The notes beneath the pieces are model-generated. The model was not told the origin of the DNA and searched no databases. It saw only the letters and a program-made list of their open reading frames with translations. From Zygaena filipendulae (taxonomy: Eukaryota; Arthropoda; Insecta; Lepidoptera; Zygaenidae), in NCBI GenBank assembly GCA_907165275.2, contig OU015668.1, positions 10,039,658-10,103,657 of the forward strand: 64,000 nucleotides of DNA, read 5' to 3'. The position numbers and the translations under genes are program-made. Below, one piece after another: positions 23,101 through 32,100 of the stretch (its first letter is position 1; each line of letters begins with the position of its first letter).

Positions 23101-23873
23101 CAACTAAGCTGATTAGATAACCACCACAGTGGGAGCTTAGTGTACATTCCCAAGATGAGATACTGATGCGCCAAAGGTTCACATGTGATTCGTGTGAACC
23201 GCTGCCCGTGTAGTAACGGTGAGCGAACAATAGGTAAAAATCCGCTGGTCTCACATTCTGCGGCGTGATCTACATTACAGCTAGGTAGATTATAAATTTC
23301 TGCGAGTTAAAAAAGTGTCTAGTTCAAGGCACGTTAAGCATGAACAAACTCGATGACATCGATCGAAAATTTCTACATGCCAAAGATTGCACTACGAAAA
23401 TGTTACCTACGCCGTACTTTGACATTTTTTAAATTAAATCGGCGAATGTGCTACTTATTTCCGACCAAATTATTTCATAATTGCATTCTTTACAAGATTT
23501 GGAGATGACTCGTCTGAATTCCATTGAATTTTGTCACTGAAAATGTAAAGGGCATCCCACCGGCGGATGACGCATCGATCGCTGGCCAAGCCTTGGTAAT
23601 GCCATCGATTTGTTGGTTTTTCTAATAAGAATCAGTCTGATGAACCTAAGGCGTTGTTATTAACCTTCGAAGGGATTGAATAGAGGATTTTATGAAGTAT
23701 ATTGCAATTTTTTTGTCGTCTATCACCAAATCGTCTTTCAACTGTCGGTGAAAATAGGATGGATTTTTCAAGGCCTATTACCGGAGATTTAAGAGAAATA
23801 AGTACTCACCATCATAGCGTTCAGCCTGCTCGGCTAGCTTTGCTTTATACACATTATCTTCTCTTTCCGACAT
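11110..23873 (-). CDS. 14-3-3epsilon: 14-3-3 epsilon (complete, 6 exons, 262 aa)
   Basis: Cytoplasmic dimeric adaptor that binds phosphoserine/phosphothreonine motifs; in insects it acts in Ras-MAPK, Hippo and FOXO signalling. Exons in transcript order: 23810-23873, 21867-22030, 14739-14894, 13467-13625, 12279-12468, 11110-11165, all with GT/AG ends and matching phases. The start [16 protein letters not shown] and the end VEDQDVS are diagnostic of the epsilon class and match the fly protein almost residue for residue. Signature blocks are present: [20 protein letters not shown], the phosphopeptide-binding [11 protein letters not shown], and [20 protein letters not shown]. Length equals the usual 262 aa. 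The only loose region is the C-tail, where the 12279 donor (gtacgg) adds SG to give [13 protein letters not shown]. The large introns contain nested mobile elements. The first two exons have AT-leaning codons; the middle exons are strongly GC-rich. Confidence 0.98.
11276..11291. repeat. Short TTAGG tract
   Basis: Three GTTAG units, matching the insect telomere repeat (TTAGG)n, in the last intron of 14-3-3 epsilon. Three units is too few to imply a telomeric origin. Confidence 0.5.
11567..11891 (-). mobile_element. CRE-bearing MITE, copy 4
   Basis: Full length, from GGGCATGTTGAC to GTAGTCCACATCCCC. It carries two intact TGACGTCA sites flanking CTGACAGTTTGTATGGCGG. Confidence 0.88.
12279..12468 (-). 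CDS. 14-3-3epsilon: 14-3-3 epsilon exon 5
   Basis: Acceptor tttgcag|GTA. It encodes [20 protein letters not shown] to [15 protein letters not shown]. Donor chosen at TCCG|gtacgg because it ends in phase 1, as the last exon needs; the GA|gtccgg alternative would create a stop. Confidence 0.92.
12840..13080. other. GC-rich island in 14-3-3 epsilon intron 4
   Basis: About 200 bp of GC-rich sequence inside an AT-rich intron. The plus-strand open frame at 12874-13077 matches no family I know. It could be an old insertion or a regulatory island. Confidence 0.3.
13428..13458. repeat. (GTG)n microsatellite at 14-3-3 epsilon donor
   Basis: About ten GTG triplets (CCA on the transcript) starting about 9 bases inside the intron after exon 4. 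Confidence 0.9.
13467..13625 (-). CDS. 14-3-3epsilon: 14-3-3 epsilon exon 4
   Basis: A 53-codon, phase-0 exon, acceptor ttgcag|GGC and donor TTCTCA|gtgagt. It encodes [20 protein letters not shown] to LGLALNFS. A (CCA)n tract starts 9 bases into the downstream intron. Confidence 0.97.
13874..14022. mobile_element. Fold-back MITE, family GGCCGCACTC
   Basis: Ends CGGCCGCACTCAGAATCG and GACTGAGTGCGGCCG are inverted repeats, with an internal AATTGGCATTTAAGT block shared with 14178-14407 and 17411-17613. Confidence 0.8.
14120..14605 (-). mobile_element. tRNA-derived SINE, interrupted by a MITE
   Basis: On the minus strand it begins CGACGACCCGATTGGCGCAG (A-box-like TGGCGCAGTAGG), has the B-box GGGTTCGATTCCCG, a body with GTTTGCTTGGTTTCC, and ends in an (ATT)n tail at 14120. 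The MITE at 14178-14407 splits it. Confidence 0.88.
14178..14407. mobile_element. Palindromic MITE with TAA target duplication
   Basis: Both ends begin CCGCCGCACTCAGAGTCG / CCATCGCACTCAGAGTCG. The inverted arms run about 65 bp almost without mismatch to a shared AACAAAACTGC. It is flanked by TAA on both sides and interrupts the SINE at exactly TAAGCTAT. A 3-bp TAA duplication is typical of PIF/Harbinger MITEs. Confidence 0.88.
14739..14894 (-). CDS. 14-3-3epsilon: 14-3-3 epsilon exon 3
   Basis: A 52-codon, phase-0 exon, acceptor gccgcag|GGC and donor ATGAAG|gtgcgt. It encodes [20 protein letters not shown] through [11 protein letters not shown]. Confidence 0.97.
15002..15098 (+). mobile_element. 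CRE-bearing MITE, copy 5 (fragment)
   Basis: Only the right half remains, with TGACGTCACGCGACATTTCG, TTATTTTTTGATTACGTG and AATACGTGTCCAATATTTTT. Confidence 0.75.
16680..16917 (+). mobile_element. Non-autonomous Helitron, second subfamily
   Basis: Starts TCTATACATATAAAATGC, ends GCGGGACAGCTAG|T, with the hairpin GCGGGTAAAACCGCGCGGG before the end. Its middle (GACCTGAAACTTGGAGGG) differs from the common subfamily. Confidence 0.82.
17411..17613. mobile_element. Fold-back MITE, family GGCCGCACTC
   Basis: Left arm ACGGCCGAATTCAGAATC and right arm ending ACGATGCGGCCGT, with the shared AATGATTACTTAATTTTAAG block inverted at the other side. Confidence 0.82.
17616..17948 (+). mobile_element. Helitron with internal duplication
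   Basis: TC start in TCTACCTATACTAATATTAT and a GTCAGCTAG|T end. A block of about 125 bp containing CTACTGAACC...TTTTTATTCCGGAATTCCC is present twice in tandem. Confidence 0.8.
18463..18804. mobile_element. Inverted pair of a TIR element (50-bp perfect arms)
   Basis: Arms 18463-18512 and 18755-18804 are perfect reverse complements (TGGACGCAGATAAGCAATAA...). One complete element spans about 18463-18699, ending ATTGCTTATCTATGTCCA. A second, shorter, inverted copy follows to 18804. The single element recurs at 60627-60862. Confidence 0.85.
20866..21129 (-). mobile_element. tRNA-derived SINE (complete, ~264 bp)
   Basis: Reference copy of the family: TGACGACCCGATTGGCGCAG head, B-box GGGTTCGATTCCCG, GTGGGGGTGGACTTTGTG junction, middle GTTTGCTTGGTTTCCACGAC, and (ATT)n tail at 20866. 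Confidence 0.9.
21283..21384. repeat. GC-rich inverted repeat
   Basis: Arms 21283-21310 and 21357-21384 are perfect 28-bp reverse complements containing AAATGGTAGACAACATA. Outside them GCGGC-rich sequence partly extends the fold (from about 21240 to 21405). Probably a small DNA element. Confidence 0.8.
21545..21668. repeat. Small fold-back element
   Basis: TTTACACGAAGCCAGTAACG pairs imperfectly with GTGTTGGCTTCATGTAAA, with nested CCAGTCACTGG and GGCAGTCAGCGCTGGCTGCC repeats between. Likely a MITE. Confidence 0.7.
21867..22030 (-). CDS. 14-3-3epsilon: 14-3-3 epsilon exon 2
   Basis: Acceptor attccag|AA and donor ACAAAA|gtatgt. It encodes [20 protein letters not shown] and the basic-pocket segment [11 protein letters not shown]. 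Confidence 0.97.
22031..23809. other. 14-3-3 epsilon intron 1
   Basis: About 1.8 kb of AT-rich, largely unique-looking sequence. No mobile element with clear ends and no credible coding exon on either strand. Confidence 0.6.
23810..23873 (-). CDS. 14-3-3epsilon: 14-3-3 epsilon exon 1
   Basis: ATG at 23871-23873 opens [20 protein letters not shown], the dimerisation helices. Donor GATG|gtgagt, phase 1. Confidence 0.97.
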
Positions 23874-23989
23874 TGTGGATGACAAAAGATTTTTCACTAA
23901 CTAAATCCAAATCGCCAGGTCACTAATTCACCAAGATGGCCGCGCCCGCCAACCGAATCCGAATTCGATCTTCAACTAAACTCCGCCCA

Positions 23990-23997
23990 TGACGTCA
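23990..23997. promoter_or_regulatory. CRE palindrome upstream of 14-3-3 epsilon
   Basis: TGACGTCA, the consensus CREB/ATF site, 117 bp upstream of the 14-3-3 epsilon ATG and next to a GC-rich CCGCCC stretch. It is not inside a recognisable MITE copy. A role in transcription is inferred from position. Confidence 0.5.
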
Positions 23998-24250
23998 CAG
24001 AAATGGCAGCTTCCGCTAGTGATGTCAACTTTTTAATTTTTATCAACTGCAATTTTTAGTAGACTTTTTATATTGTCCTGAGCTCAGAACAATATGCTAC
24101 TGTTATTGTTCTGAGGTCCCGAGACTCCTTTATCTATGAGTAATTTTTTAATTTGTATGAACTTACGTATATTTTTATAAACAAAAATTGATTGTGTCAT
24201 GGGTGAGTTGTATACTTGTGACACATTATTGAATTTTATAAAGAGTAGGT

Positions 24251-24634
24251 GTGTTCCGATATGCACTGCAAGCACTGTAAGGTCACCTATGACGTCAATT
24301 TAGCCGTGTGTGTGTGAGTGTGAAGCCTTTCCTTTATAGTTAGCTATACTGGTTACTGTTTAAAACAGAACGTAGTACAGGTTATGTCACGCTGTTAATC
24401 AGTCAGACCATAATTGGTCCATGGTCAGACCAATCATTGGTCCGAGGTTGATCACATAATCAAAGCACTGAGAGCTCTTACCTCGAAAACGCCATTGTTC
24501 ACAGTACAAAAATAGTGACGATTTATGGCGTCATATATTTCCCTAGGATACTGCGGCAGTATACTATGAGTCTATAACGGAATGAATTTCTCCTCGATAA
24601 CGAACTCCAGTGCTCGCAGTGTATATCGGAACAC
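24251..24634. mobile_element. 384-bp element with 27-bp terminal inverted repeats
   Basis: Ends GTGTTCCGATATGCACTGCA... and ...GCAGTGTATATCGGAACAC are inverted repeats with two mismatches over 27 bp. It has repeated TTGGTC blocks inside and no coding capacity. A relative lies at 40550-40695. Confidence 0.82.
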
Positions 24635-27556
24635 ACACAAAATGTTGCCCAATATATATTTCTAATTCTTCAAATTTATTTTTTACGAATTTTTAGTAGG
24701 TATGAGCGCTACGGTCGCCAGAAACGTAGTGATTACCTTCTCTCTGGTCGTCAGGCAGAGATTCACCGATCACGGATACCACTGCCACCCATTCATGATT
24801 TACAGCAGTTTTATGCAGGAACGAAGTTTTCAAGGTCACCAGCTAAGGGAGTGCTTCATATTTGTCTGTAGGTATGCTGCTATTCCATGTTTTTCATGGA
24901 GGGAAGAGTGAACATGGGATGTTGGGTATTCAGAGCTGCACATATTAGTTGTATTTAACTAGCTGTTCGACGCGGTATCACCTGTTTCGGAGATCCCGCG
25001 AAAACCCTGGGACAAAGAGCACCCTATGTGTTATTCTGATGTATAAGCTATATTCAGTAGTTTTGGTGAGAAAGTTTCGCGTTAATATTATTAAGGATAT
25101 AAGGGAAATAATATGACACATTTTTGCTTGAAAAAACTTCTTTATTGCACAGTATTTATATAAAATAATTATTAATGAATAAATGATAACTCTCAAACTG
25201 TACCTTAGCTACCAAAGTTACAATAATTAGAATAGCAAAGGTTAACTTTGTATAGTGAGAAAATTTTGACGTCCATAACTTTAAATAGAATAATTTAATT
25301 ATACGATCGATCCGGTTGGAATTATTTTTAAAAACCAATTCACCGTCTACACGATTTACTTTGGCATATAAATACATAATTACAGAAATAGAAAAAAAAA
25401 ACTTTTTAAAATGGCACGTTCTACGTTTGCTTTGAAAATTTGCTCACACAAATCGAGGTCAAAGAATAATAATAACTCATAATTCAATATTATTGACTTA
25501 GATTAGCGGCTTTAAACTCTAGTATACATCAAAATTATGAAGCTGTACATTTAAATTTGCGACATTGATATACAAATAAAACAAAAATATATTTTATATT
25601 TATATACTTACTAAAATCTAATACTTATTGAATGTAATTACTAGAATGGGTTAAGCGTTGTGCCCTTAGTAATAATAATAAAACATAATAAGTTCACCTC
25701 GTTTACACTATTGGCGGCTCTTGTCCCCGAAACACGGACGATCATACAGAGTGAATAAGAAAGAATACCGTGACTCCGCAATCTGCTCCGTGCTCCGCAT
25801 ATTATTATGCTGCTTTACAGTATTAATAATATTCATAATATTAAAAAAATAACTTGAGCCCTTCTTAAGTTTAATAAAGCTCGTATTCATAATAATAAAA
25901 ATCAACTGATAAACATTATTTAAAACAAATAACTTAATCTTTAACAATAATCATAGTAATCATAACTTTTACAGCCTATCGGAATAGTATTATTAGAATG
26001 CAAGGAATACTCTTTTATTACAATAATAGTCAATATTTAAAAGGTATTTTAATTCGTATTTTTCTCTAATGTGTAACCAAATTAACAAAAGGCTAAAATA
26101 ATATGACGCACAATCAGCAAAATTAGTATTATAATAATGATAAACGTAATTATTTAATATAAGTTAATTGAGTAAAATATGTATAATTATACTATAGCAA
26201 AACACATACTGTTATAATATTTTACATCACATCAGTCTCGATTATATATTAATAATAATATTTATGTTAGTAAAATATCAATATTATAAAAAATCAAAAT
26301 GCAGTCCGTCAATCGAATCACCGATTGTGTATATCACAAAATAATATCTTAGTTTTTTTATGTCCGCAAAGGGGTTAAACTAACGCCGGCGCCGCCTAAA
26401 AGAAATCGATAGCAGAATATGGTAGGTACGTAAAATAGGGTAATCTTCTATAATTTTGCAGTGTTGCAACATAAAAAAAAATTAAAAACCGCCAATTGGC
26501 ATTTTTTTGATGTCAAGTTTAAATGCAGAATAATGTTATTTAAATGAAATATCTTAAAAGATAATAATAATACGATTTATTTTATTAAAACTGATGGCGT
26601 TAGATAGTTTGACTCCTGCAAGGATCATAAATAATGATTTTTGTGAATGTTTAAAAAGCAGCTAATATTCAAGCTGAACGCATTATATTATATGTTATAA
26701 TAAACAGGTGAAAAACAGTGCTTAGAAAAACGTTGTTAATAGGCCATTTTGAATGCTGCTTGTGCGACTGACCTAATATTGCCAGTTAGTTACTTACTTA
26801 CTCAATGAATTTTTTTAAGAATATTCAGAGCACACCGACAAAAAAAAATCACACCAAAAAGGTACATTATTAACAACTCTTAATTTAAAGATGGAAACAT
26901 AATTATTATAAAATTTCAAATATTTAGAAAGTATAATCATAATTTACCTTAAATAATATTTTGATTATTATTAATTAAGAATTAAGGAATGAAAATTATA
27001 AAAGTAAAAGGAAGAAAAGTAACTAAAGTAGTTCATAAGAATTGATTCTTCAGTAGATTTACCTTGCTTCAAGTAATTAAAATACATTCACGAGGTTCTC
27101 AAACGATATTTATATAAAATGTTGTCCTTTTGTACTTATCAGAAGTGGGATAGAGCAAAAAGCACCATAAAATAATACTTAGCAGAGGAGTGCTTAGTTA
27201 TACCATAATAAAAAAAAAACGGAATAGATTTAGAAGACGAAAAATATACCCTCAAAATCAAACCTTCACCGCACAATTAACCATAAAGCGATGTCGACGA
27301 CTATAATTTTCAATAATTTTATCATCCTATTGTCTTAAAGAAACATACACATTATAATTATAATAATGAAATATATTGTTATTATTTTAAAAACACATAT
27401 TTTGTTCTCTATTACACTAAAATAAAATACATTAACATAATTTGCCACAACTAAAACATAATAAAAACATAATTTGCAAGTTCTGCTCGTATAAAACACA
27501 AAACCGCACAGCTCAGCTCTCCCCACATAAACAGATGCGCCAATCAGACGCAGAAA

Positions 27557-27621
27557 CAGCCCCCCTAGCCAAATTGACATGCGTGGTGACTTGTAGGATG
27601 TCAATTTGGCTAGGGGGGCTG
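27557..27621. repeat. Perfect inverted repeat (24-bp arms)
   Basis: CAGCCCCCCTAGCCAAATTG... (27557-27580) and its exact complement (27598-27621). The CCCCTAGCCAA motif recurs at 51945-51965 (inverted) and near 53610, so it is probably the terminus of a DNA element. Confidence 0.82.
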
Positions 27622-28169
27622 GGGTGTGTTTGAGGGGACCCTTCTCGAAGCAGAAGCTTTGTGTTTTGTGTGTGTATAACAAGCCATCTGGGTGCTATTT
27701 ATATAACACGTGTGGAAAATTAAAAGCGAAAACGTGTAACAATACACGACGAAACCCGTAGCTTAAAAAAGCGTCCTTGTAAAAACGAGGGGAACCATTG
27801 TGGACTTCCTCTCGCCTACTCTACTCTGTTGTACAATGCGAATGGCCTATCCCCAAAATTAACCTCTCTTTACCCGAGAACTCGAAACTTCCTCAAATTG
27901 CTACTCTCAAAAAAATTTTTGATCTCCTTCTTCAAATTTCCACCGAGCGCGAGCGTACCAATATAGTGTTTTTCCAAACAACCAAATAAACCTTGACGAA
28001 TACATGCCAATATTGAAACAGCTGCCGAAACGTTTCATTTACTTTTCAACTCGCGATGGAAACTGGAGCTGCTATTCGAGGTGTCTCAATATCAATTTAT
28101 ATTCCAAAAAATATATATAGGCCACGTATTTGTCCTAAAACAAACGGCGCGAACGCGATACATCGAGGC

Positions 28170-28410
28170 GATACGTCGCGTGACGTAGCGAATCTATTTA
28201 TACGGTATTGTGACGTCATTAGGCTTGACATTTTTTTTTTAAATAAAAAATACGTTCTAATATTTTTTTACTACAACGCGACAAACGTGACAGAATTCTC
28301 AATAGTCACGCCCCGTCACCGTGGCTCCTGTGAAGTGTTGTATCGCTAGAGGCGTCGCGTGACGTCACGAAGCGGTACAGTTTACTGGTTTGTGACGTCA
28401 CGAGCCTTTA
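28170..28410. mobile_element. Degraded CRE-bearing MITE, copy 6
   Basis: Several GTGACGTCA/TGACGTCAC motifs and a TTTTTAAATAAAAAATACGT block in the family order, too diverged to place ends. Confidence 0.5.
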
Positions 28411-28444
28411 CCCACTTTTACTTCATTAATTTTAAAAATCCAAA

Positions 28445-28742
28445 CAAGGGCCTTTATCGTGTTAGGACCCGAGCACCGGGTAGGGTCGACGCTCATCTAT
28501 GGTCTCGTGTGAGGTGTGGGCCTGGCCTTTATCGTGTTCCGATCCGAGCACCGGGAAAATCAGAACAAGGGCCTTTATCGTGTTCCGATCCGAGCACCGG
28601 GAAAATCAGAACAAGGGCCTTTATCGTGTTCCGATCCGAGCACCGGGAAAATCAGAACAAGGGCCTTTATCGTGTTCCGATCCGAGCACCGGGAAAATCA
28701 GAACAAGGGCCTTTATCGTATTAGGACCCGAGCACCGGGTGT
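28445..28742. repeat. 46-bp minisatellite 3' of USP32
   Basis: Six copies of a unit containing GGCCTTTATCGTGTTCCGAT then CCGAGCACCGGG; the four inner ones are 46 bp and almost identical. Related blocks CATCTATGGTCTCGTG and CATCTATGGCCACGTG occur inside and just beyond the array. It starts 75 bp past the USP32 stop, so it may lie in the 3' UTR. Long frames across it on the plus strand are artefacts. Confidence 0.92.
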
Positions 28743-28816
28743 ACCTACACTGGGTGGCCTGCCCATCTATGGCCACGTGGGAAGTGCGGGCCCGGGCTGT
28801 ACCGGAGCCCCGCGGG

Positions 28817-29107
28817 CTACATGAGCGCGCACAGCCGGCGCAGCTCGCCGTCGTCGGCGTCGGGCGCCTGCGTGGCGGCGGGCAGCGCGACGCGGCGGCC
28901 GCGCACGTCGGGCAGGTACGCGTCGCAGTCCAGCCCCTGGCGCTCGTAGAACAGCAGGTAGGCGGCGGCGGGGTCGAGCGGCGGCCGCGCGCCCGCCGCC
29001 GGCAGCGGCAGCTCGCGGCACGAGCTGTCGTTGTAGCACAGCCACGCGCCGCTCGGGTTGCGCGCGTACGCCACGTAGTGCCCGCCGGACAGCTGGCCCG
29101 TGTGCGA
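28817..29107 (-). CDS. USP32: USP32 exon 28 (His box, CAAX end)
   Basis: Acceptor tttccag|TCG, stop TAG at 28817-28819. SHTGQLSGGHYVAYARNPSG (H1653), LCYNDSSCREL, AYLLFYERQGLD, and the terminal ELRRLCALM. Confidence 0.97.
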   Translation of the reverse strand, partial: SHTGQLSGGHYVAYARNPSGAWLCYNDSSCRELPLPAAGARPPLDPAAAYLLFYERQGLDCDAYLPDVRGRRVALPAATQAPDADDGELRRLCALM

Positions 29108-32100
29108 CTGGAAACACGTGTCGGTTGTTTATTTATTTACTAGCCGTTCCCCGCGTGAATTTCGGAGTTCCCGCGGGAATTCAGGGATAATGTCTATGTC
29201 TTTCTCCGTGCCCCTGACAACGTGCGTGCCAAATTTCATCCAAATCCGTTCAGCTGTTTTCGCTTGATTGAGTAACAAACATCCAAACATCCACACTTTC
29301 ACATTTATAATTGTATTAGTAGCATCATGGAACAATTAAGTGGCAGCATTTACTAGCTGTTGCTCGCGGTTTCGCCCGCGTGAGTTTCGGAGTTCCCGCG
29401 GGAATTCCGGAATAAGAGTAGGTACGCAATTTTTTTTTCTGTATCTCTGACAACATGTAATAAGTGTGCAAAATTTAATGTATTATAATTTATATAAATT
29501 TATCTATTGTACTTTGACTGAACGAGTTCAATAATTTTTTTGAGCTTGTGTTTGCATGGTCGCTTACAATAACCCTCCCCCAGAACGTTGTGGAACGTGA
29601 TCTGATGATTGCGAAAAATAGTATAAGTACAAAGTCCGTGGGCAGTGGGCAGTGGGCAGTGGGCACTGGGGAGTGGGCACTGGGCAGTGGGCAGTGGGCA
29701 GGGGGCACTCACCACGACCGCGTAGAGGCGGTACTTGAGGTCGAAGGGGTCCCGGCCGGGCAGCAGGCGGTGCCGCTGGTAGTCCTGCAGCGCGCCGTCC
29801 TGCACGGGCGTCGCCTCCAGGCTGCTGGACGCGAGCCGCTCGCGGCGCGTCGCGCTGCCGCCTGCGCCGCTCCTCTCCACCCGGGGCTTCGCCTGCGCCG
29901 CGCCCGCCTCGCCCGCCTCCTCGTCCGACTCGCTCTCCGATATCCTGCTAGTTCGGAAACTATATTATAATAATAATCCACTTCACAACACACAGATCTA
30001 CTTGATCCCACAGTAAGCTATTATTAGCTTTTGTCGTCCCCTTAAGCCGTGAAAGTGTAACAAATAAACAAACAAACAAACTCACTTTAGCATTTATAAT
30101 ATTAATAAGCGTGTTAATTTCGGAGTTCCCGCCCGAAATTCAGAATAAAAAGTATCCTATTTCCTTCTCTGGACCCCTGACAACGTGTATGGAAAATTTC
30201 ATGATGATCGGTTGAGTCGTTAAGGCGTGAAAGTGTAACAAACAAACAGCGGGAATTCCGGGATAAAAAGTACCCTATGCGTTAATCTGATGTATAAGCT
30301 ATATTATTGTAAAGTTTCATTTAAATCCATCCAGTAGTTTTTGCGTGAAAGAGTAACAAACATCCATCCATACATGCAAACTTTCGCATTTATAATATTA
30401 GTAAGGCTTATCACACTATACACTATACACTATACAGCACCTGTCCCCGACGTCGGCGAGCTCGCGACTCTTGAGCTCGTGGTGCCGCAGCAGCGTCTCC
30501 TGCGGCACGGACGCCAGGTACGGCGTCGGGTCGAAGTCTTCGAACGGGAAGTCGACCACCTTCTGCGACTTGATCCACTTGTTGTTCACGTATTGGAAAC
30601 GCTTCAGGTGGATTATCTGGAATTCGAGGGTGACATTTTTGTCGAGGCTTTTGTAGAATTCCCAAATAAGTGTATATAACTTGTGGTAAAATTAGCTGCA
30701 AATATTTACAGAGTTGAAAGTATATACCGTTATAAAAATGTTCATAAAATAAAAATGATTAAAAAAAAAATTGAATTGTTTCTCAAACAAAATATATAAA
30801 TCAATCAAAGAGAAAACAACCTGTGAAGGCGCTCGCCGCTTAATCGCTTTACACGGTATCCAAAGTTCGATGACCTCGATCGAGCTGACCAGCTGGTGCA
30901 TTGCTCGCTGTGTGCGTGGCGCGTGCCTTGTATACGTATTAGTGAGCTACGTGTATTGTGTACCTTATTAATGTAGTTTTAATGAATCAACGAATTTATT
31001 TTCCTCATATCCTGAAAAACTACCGAACTTATGATATTATTTTTTCGCTTATCCTGTTTGTTATAATGTATACTTTCACCCCTGTAAATATTTGCTGCTA
31101 GTTTTGCCACATCTTATATACTCGAGAATCGGGATGTCAGCGAAGGAAGTTTTGAGAAATTTAAAGCATTAACTGCCCCGTTTTAATATATTATTATATA
31201 TCTCTCTCTCTCTCTGTGTGTGTGTGTGTGCGTGTGTGTGTTTGTGTATGTGTGTACCAGCACGGGCGGCGCGCGCCATATCTGCAGCTTCTTGGTGGCG
31301 GGCTGCGCGCCGCGGCACTTGGCGCAGTGGTAGCGCTGCTCGAGCCGCTCGGCCGACGTGAAGGCGCGCAGGCAGCTGCCCAGGTCCACGCCGCGCGCCG
31401 CCTCCGCCCGGCACTCGCGCACCGACGGGTGCTCCACGAACGCCTGCGCACCGCCGCGTCCATGTACCGACAGTAAAGTACGCTCCACTGGGTGTCGTCA
31501 AAGGCGACCAATATTTAATTCGCATTTATAAAATAGTACGATTATAAATGCGAAAGTGACTTTGTCTGTTATTTTCACGCCTGACTACTAAAGCCGATCA
31601 TCGCGAAATTCTGCGCACACGTCATTTTCAGGGGTTACAGAGAAGGACATAGGGTACTTTTCATCCCAGAATTCTTGCGGGAACTCCGAAAGTAACACGG
31701 TTTGAATCAGCATGAATTTTTGCACACACATTGTGTCAGGGGTACAGAAAAGGACACAGGGTACTTTTCATCCCGGAATTCCTGCGCTCCGAAAGTAACA
31801 CGGGTGGAACAGCATGCATTTTTGCATACACATTGTCAGAGGTACAGAAAAGGACACAGGGTACTTTTCATCCCGGAATTCCTGCGGGAATTTTTTAATA
31901 ACACGGGTGGAACAGCATACATTTTTGCATACACATTGTCAGGGGTACAGAAAAAGACACAGGGTACTTTTCATCCCGAAATTCCTGCAGGAACTCTGAA
32001 AGCGATGCAGTTGAAACATCATATTTTTTTTATCCACGTCGTCAAGGGTAAAGAGAAATTGAAATAACTTTATTTGACACAATACATAGACATTGAACAG

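Larger units (their letters stand above)
24635..28444. other. AT-rich intergenic DNA between USP32 and 14-3-3 epsilon
   Basis: Contains a Helitron remnant near 24955-25080, a 24-bp-arm palindrome at 27557 and a degraded MITE near 28170-28410. Long AT-rich stretches (25100-27300) hold nothing I recognise. Frames at 27335-27682 and 28056-28349 lack any family signal. Confidence 0.6.

Noticed and set aside
23702..23926. Plus-strand 74-codon frame over 14-3-3 epsilon exon 1
   Set aside because: Antisense shadow of the conserved first exon; no family match.
28499..29143. 214-codon plus frame across the 46-bp repeat and antisense of USP32 exon 28
   Set aside because: Shadow of the GC-rich exon plus a tandem repeat; the minus strand carries the conserved USP C-terminus.
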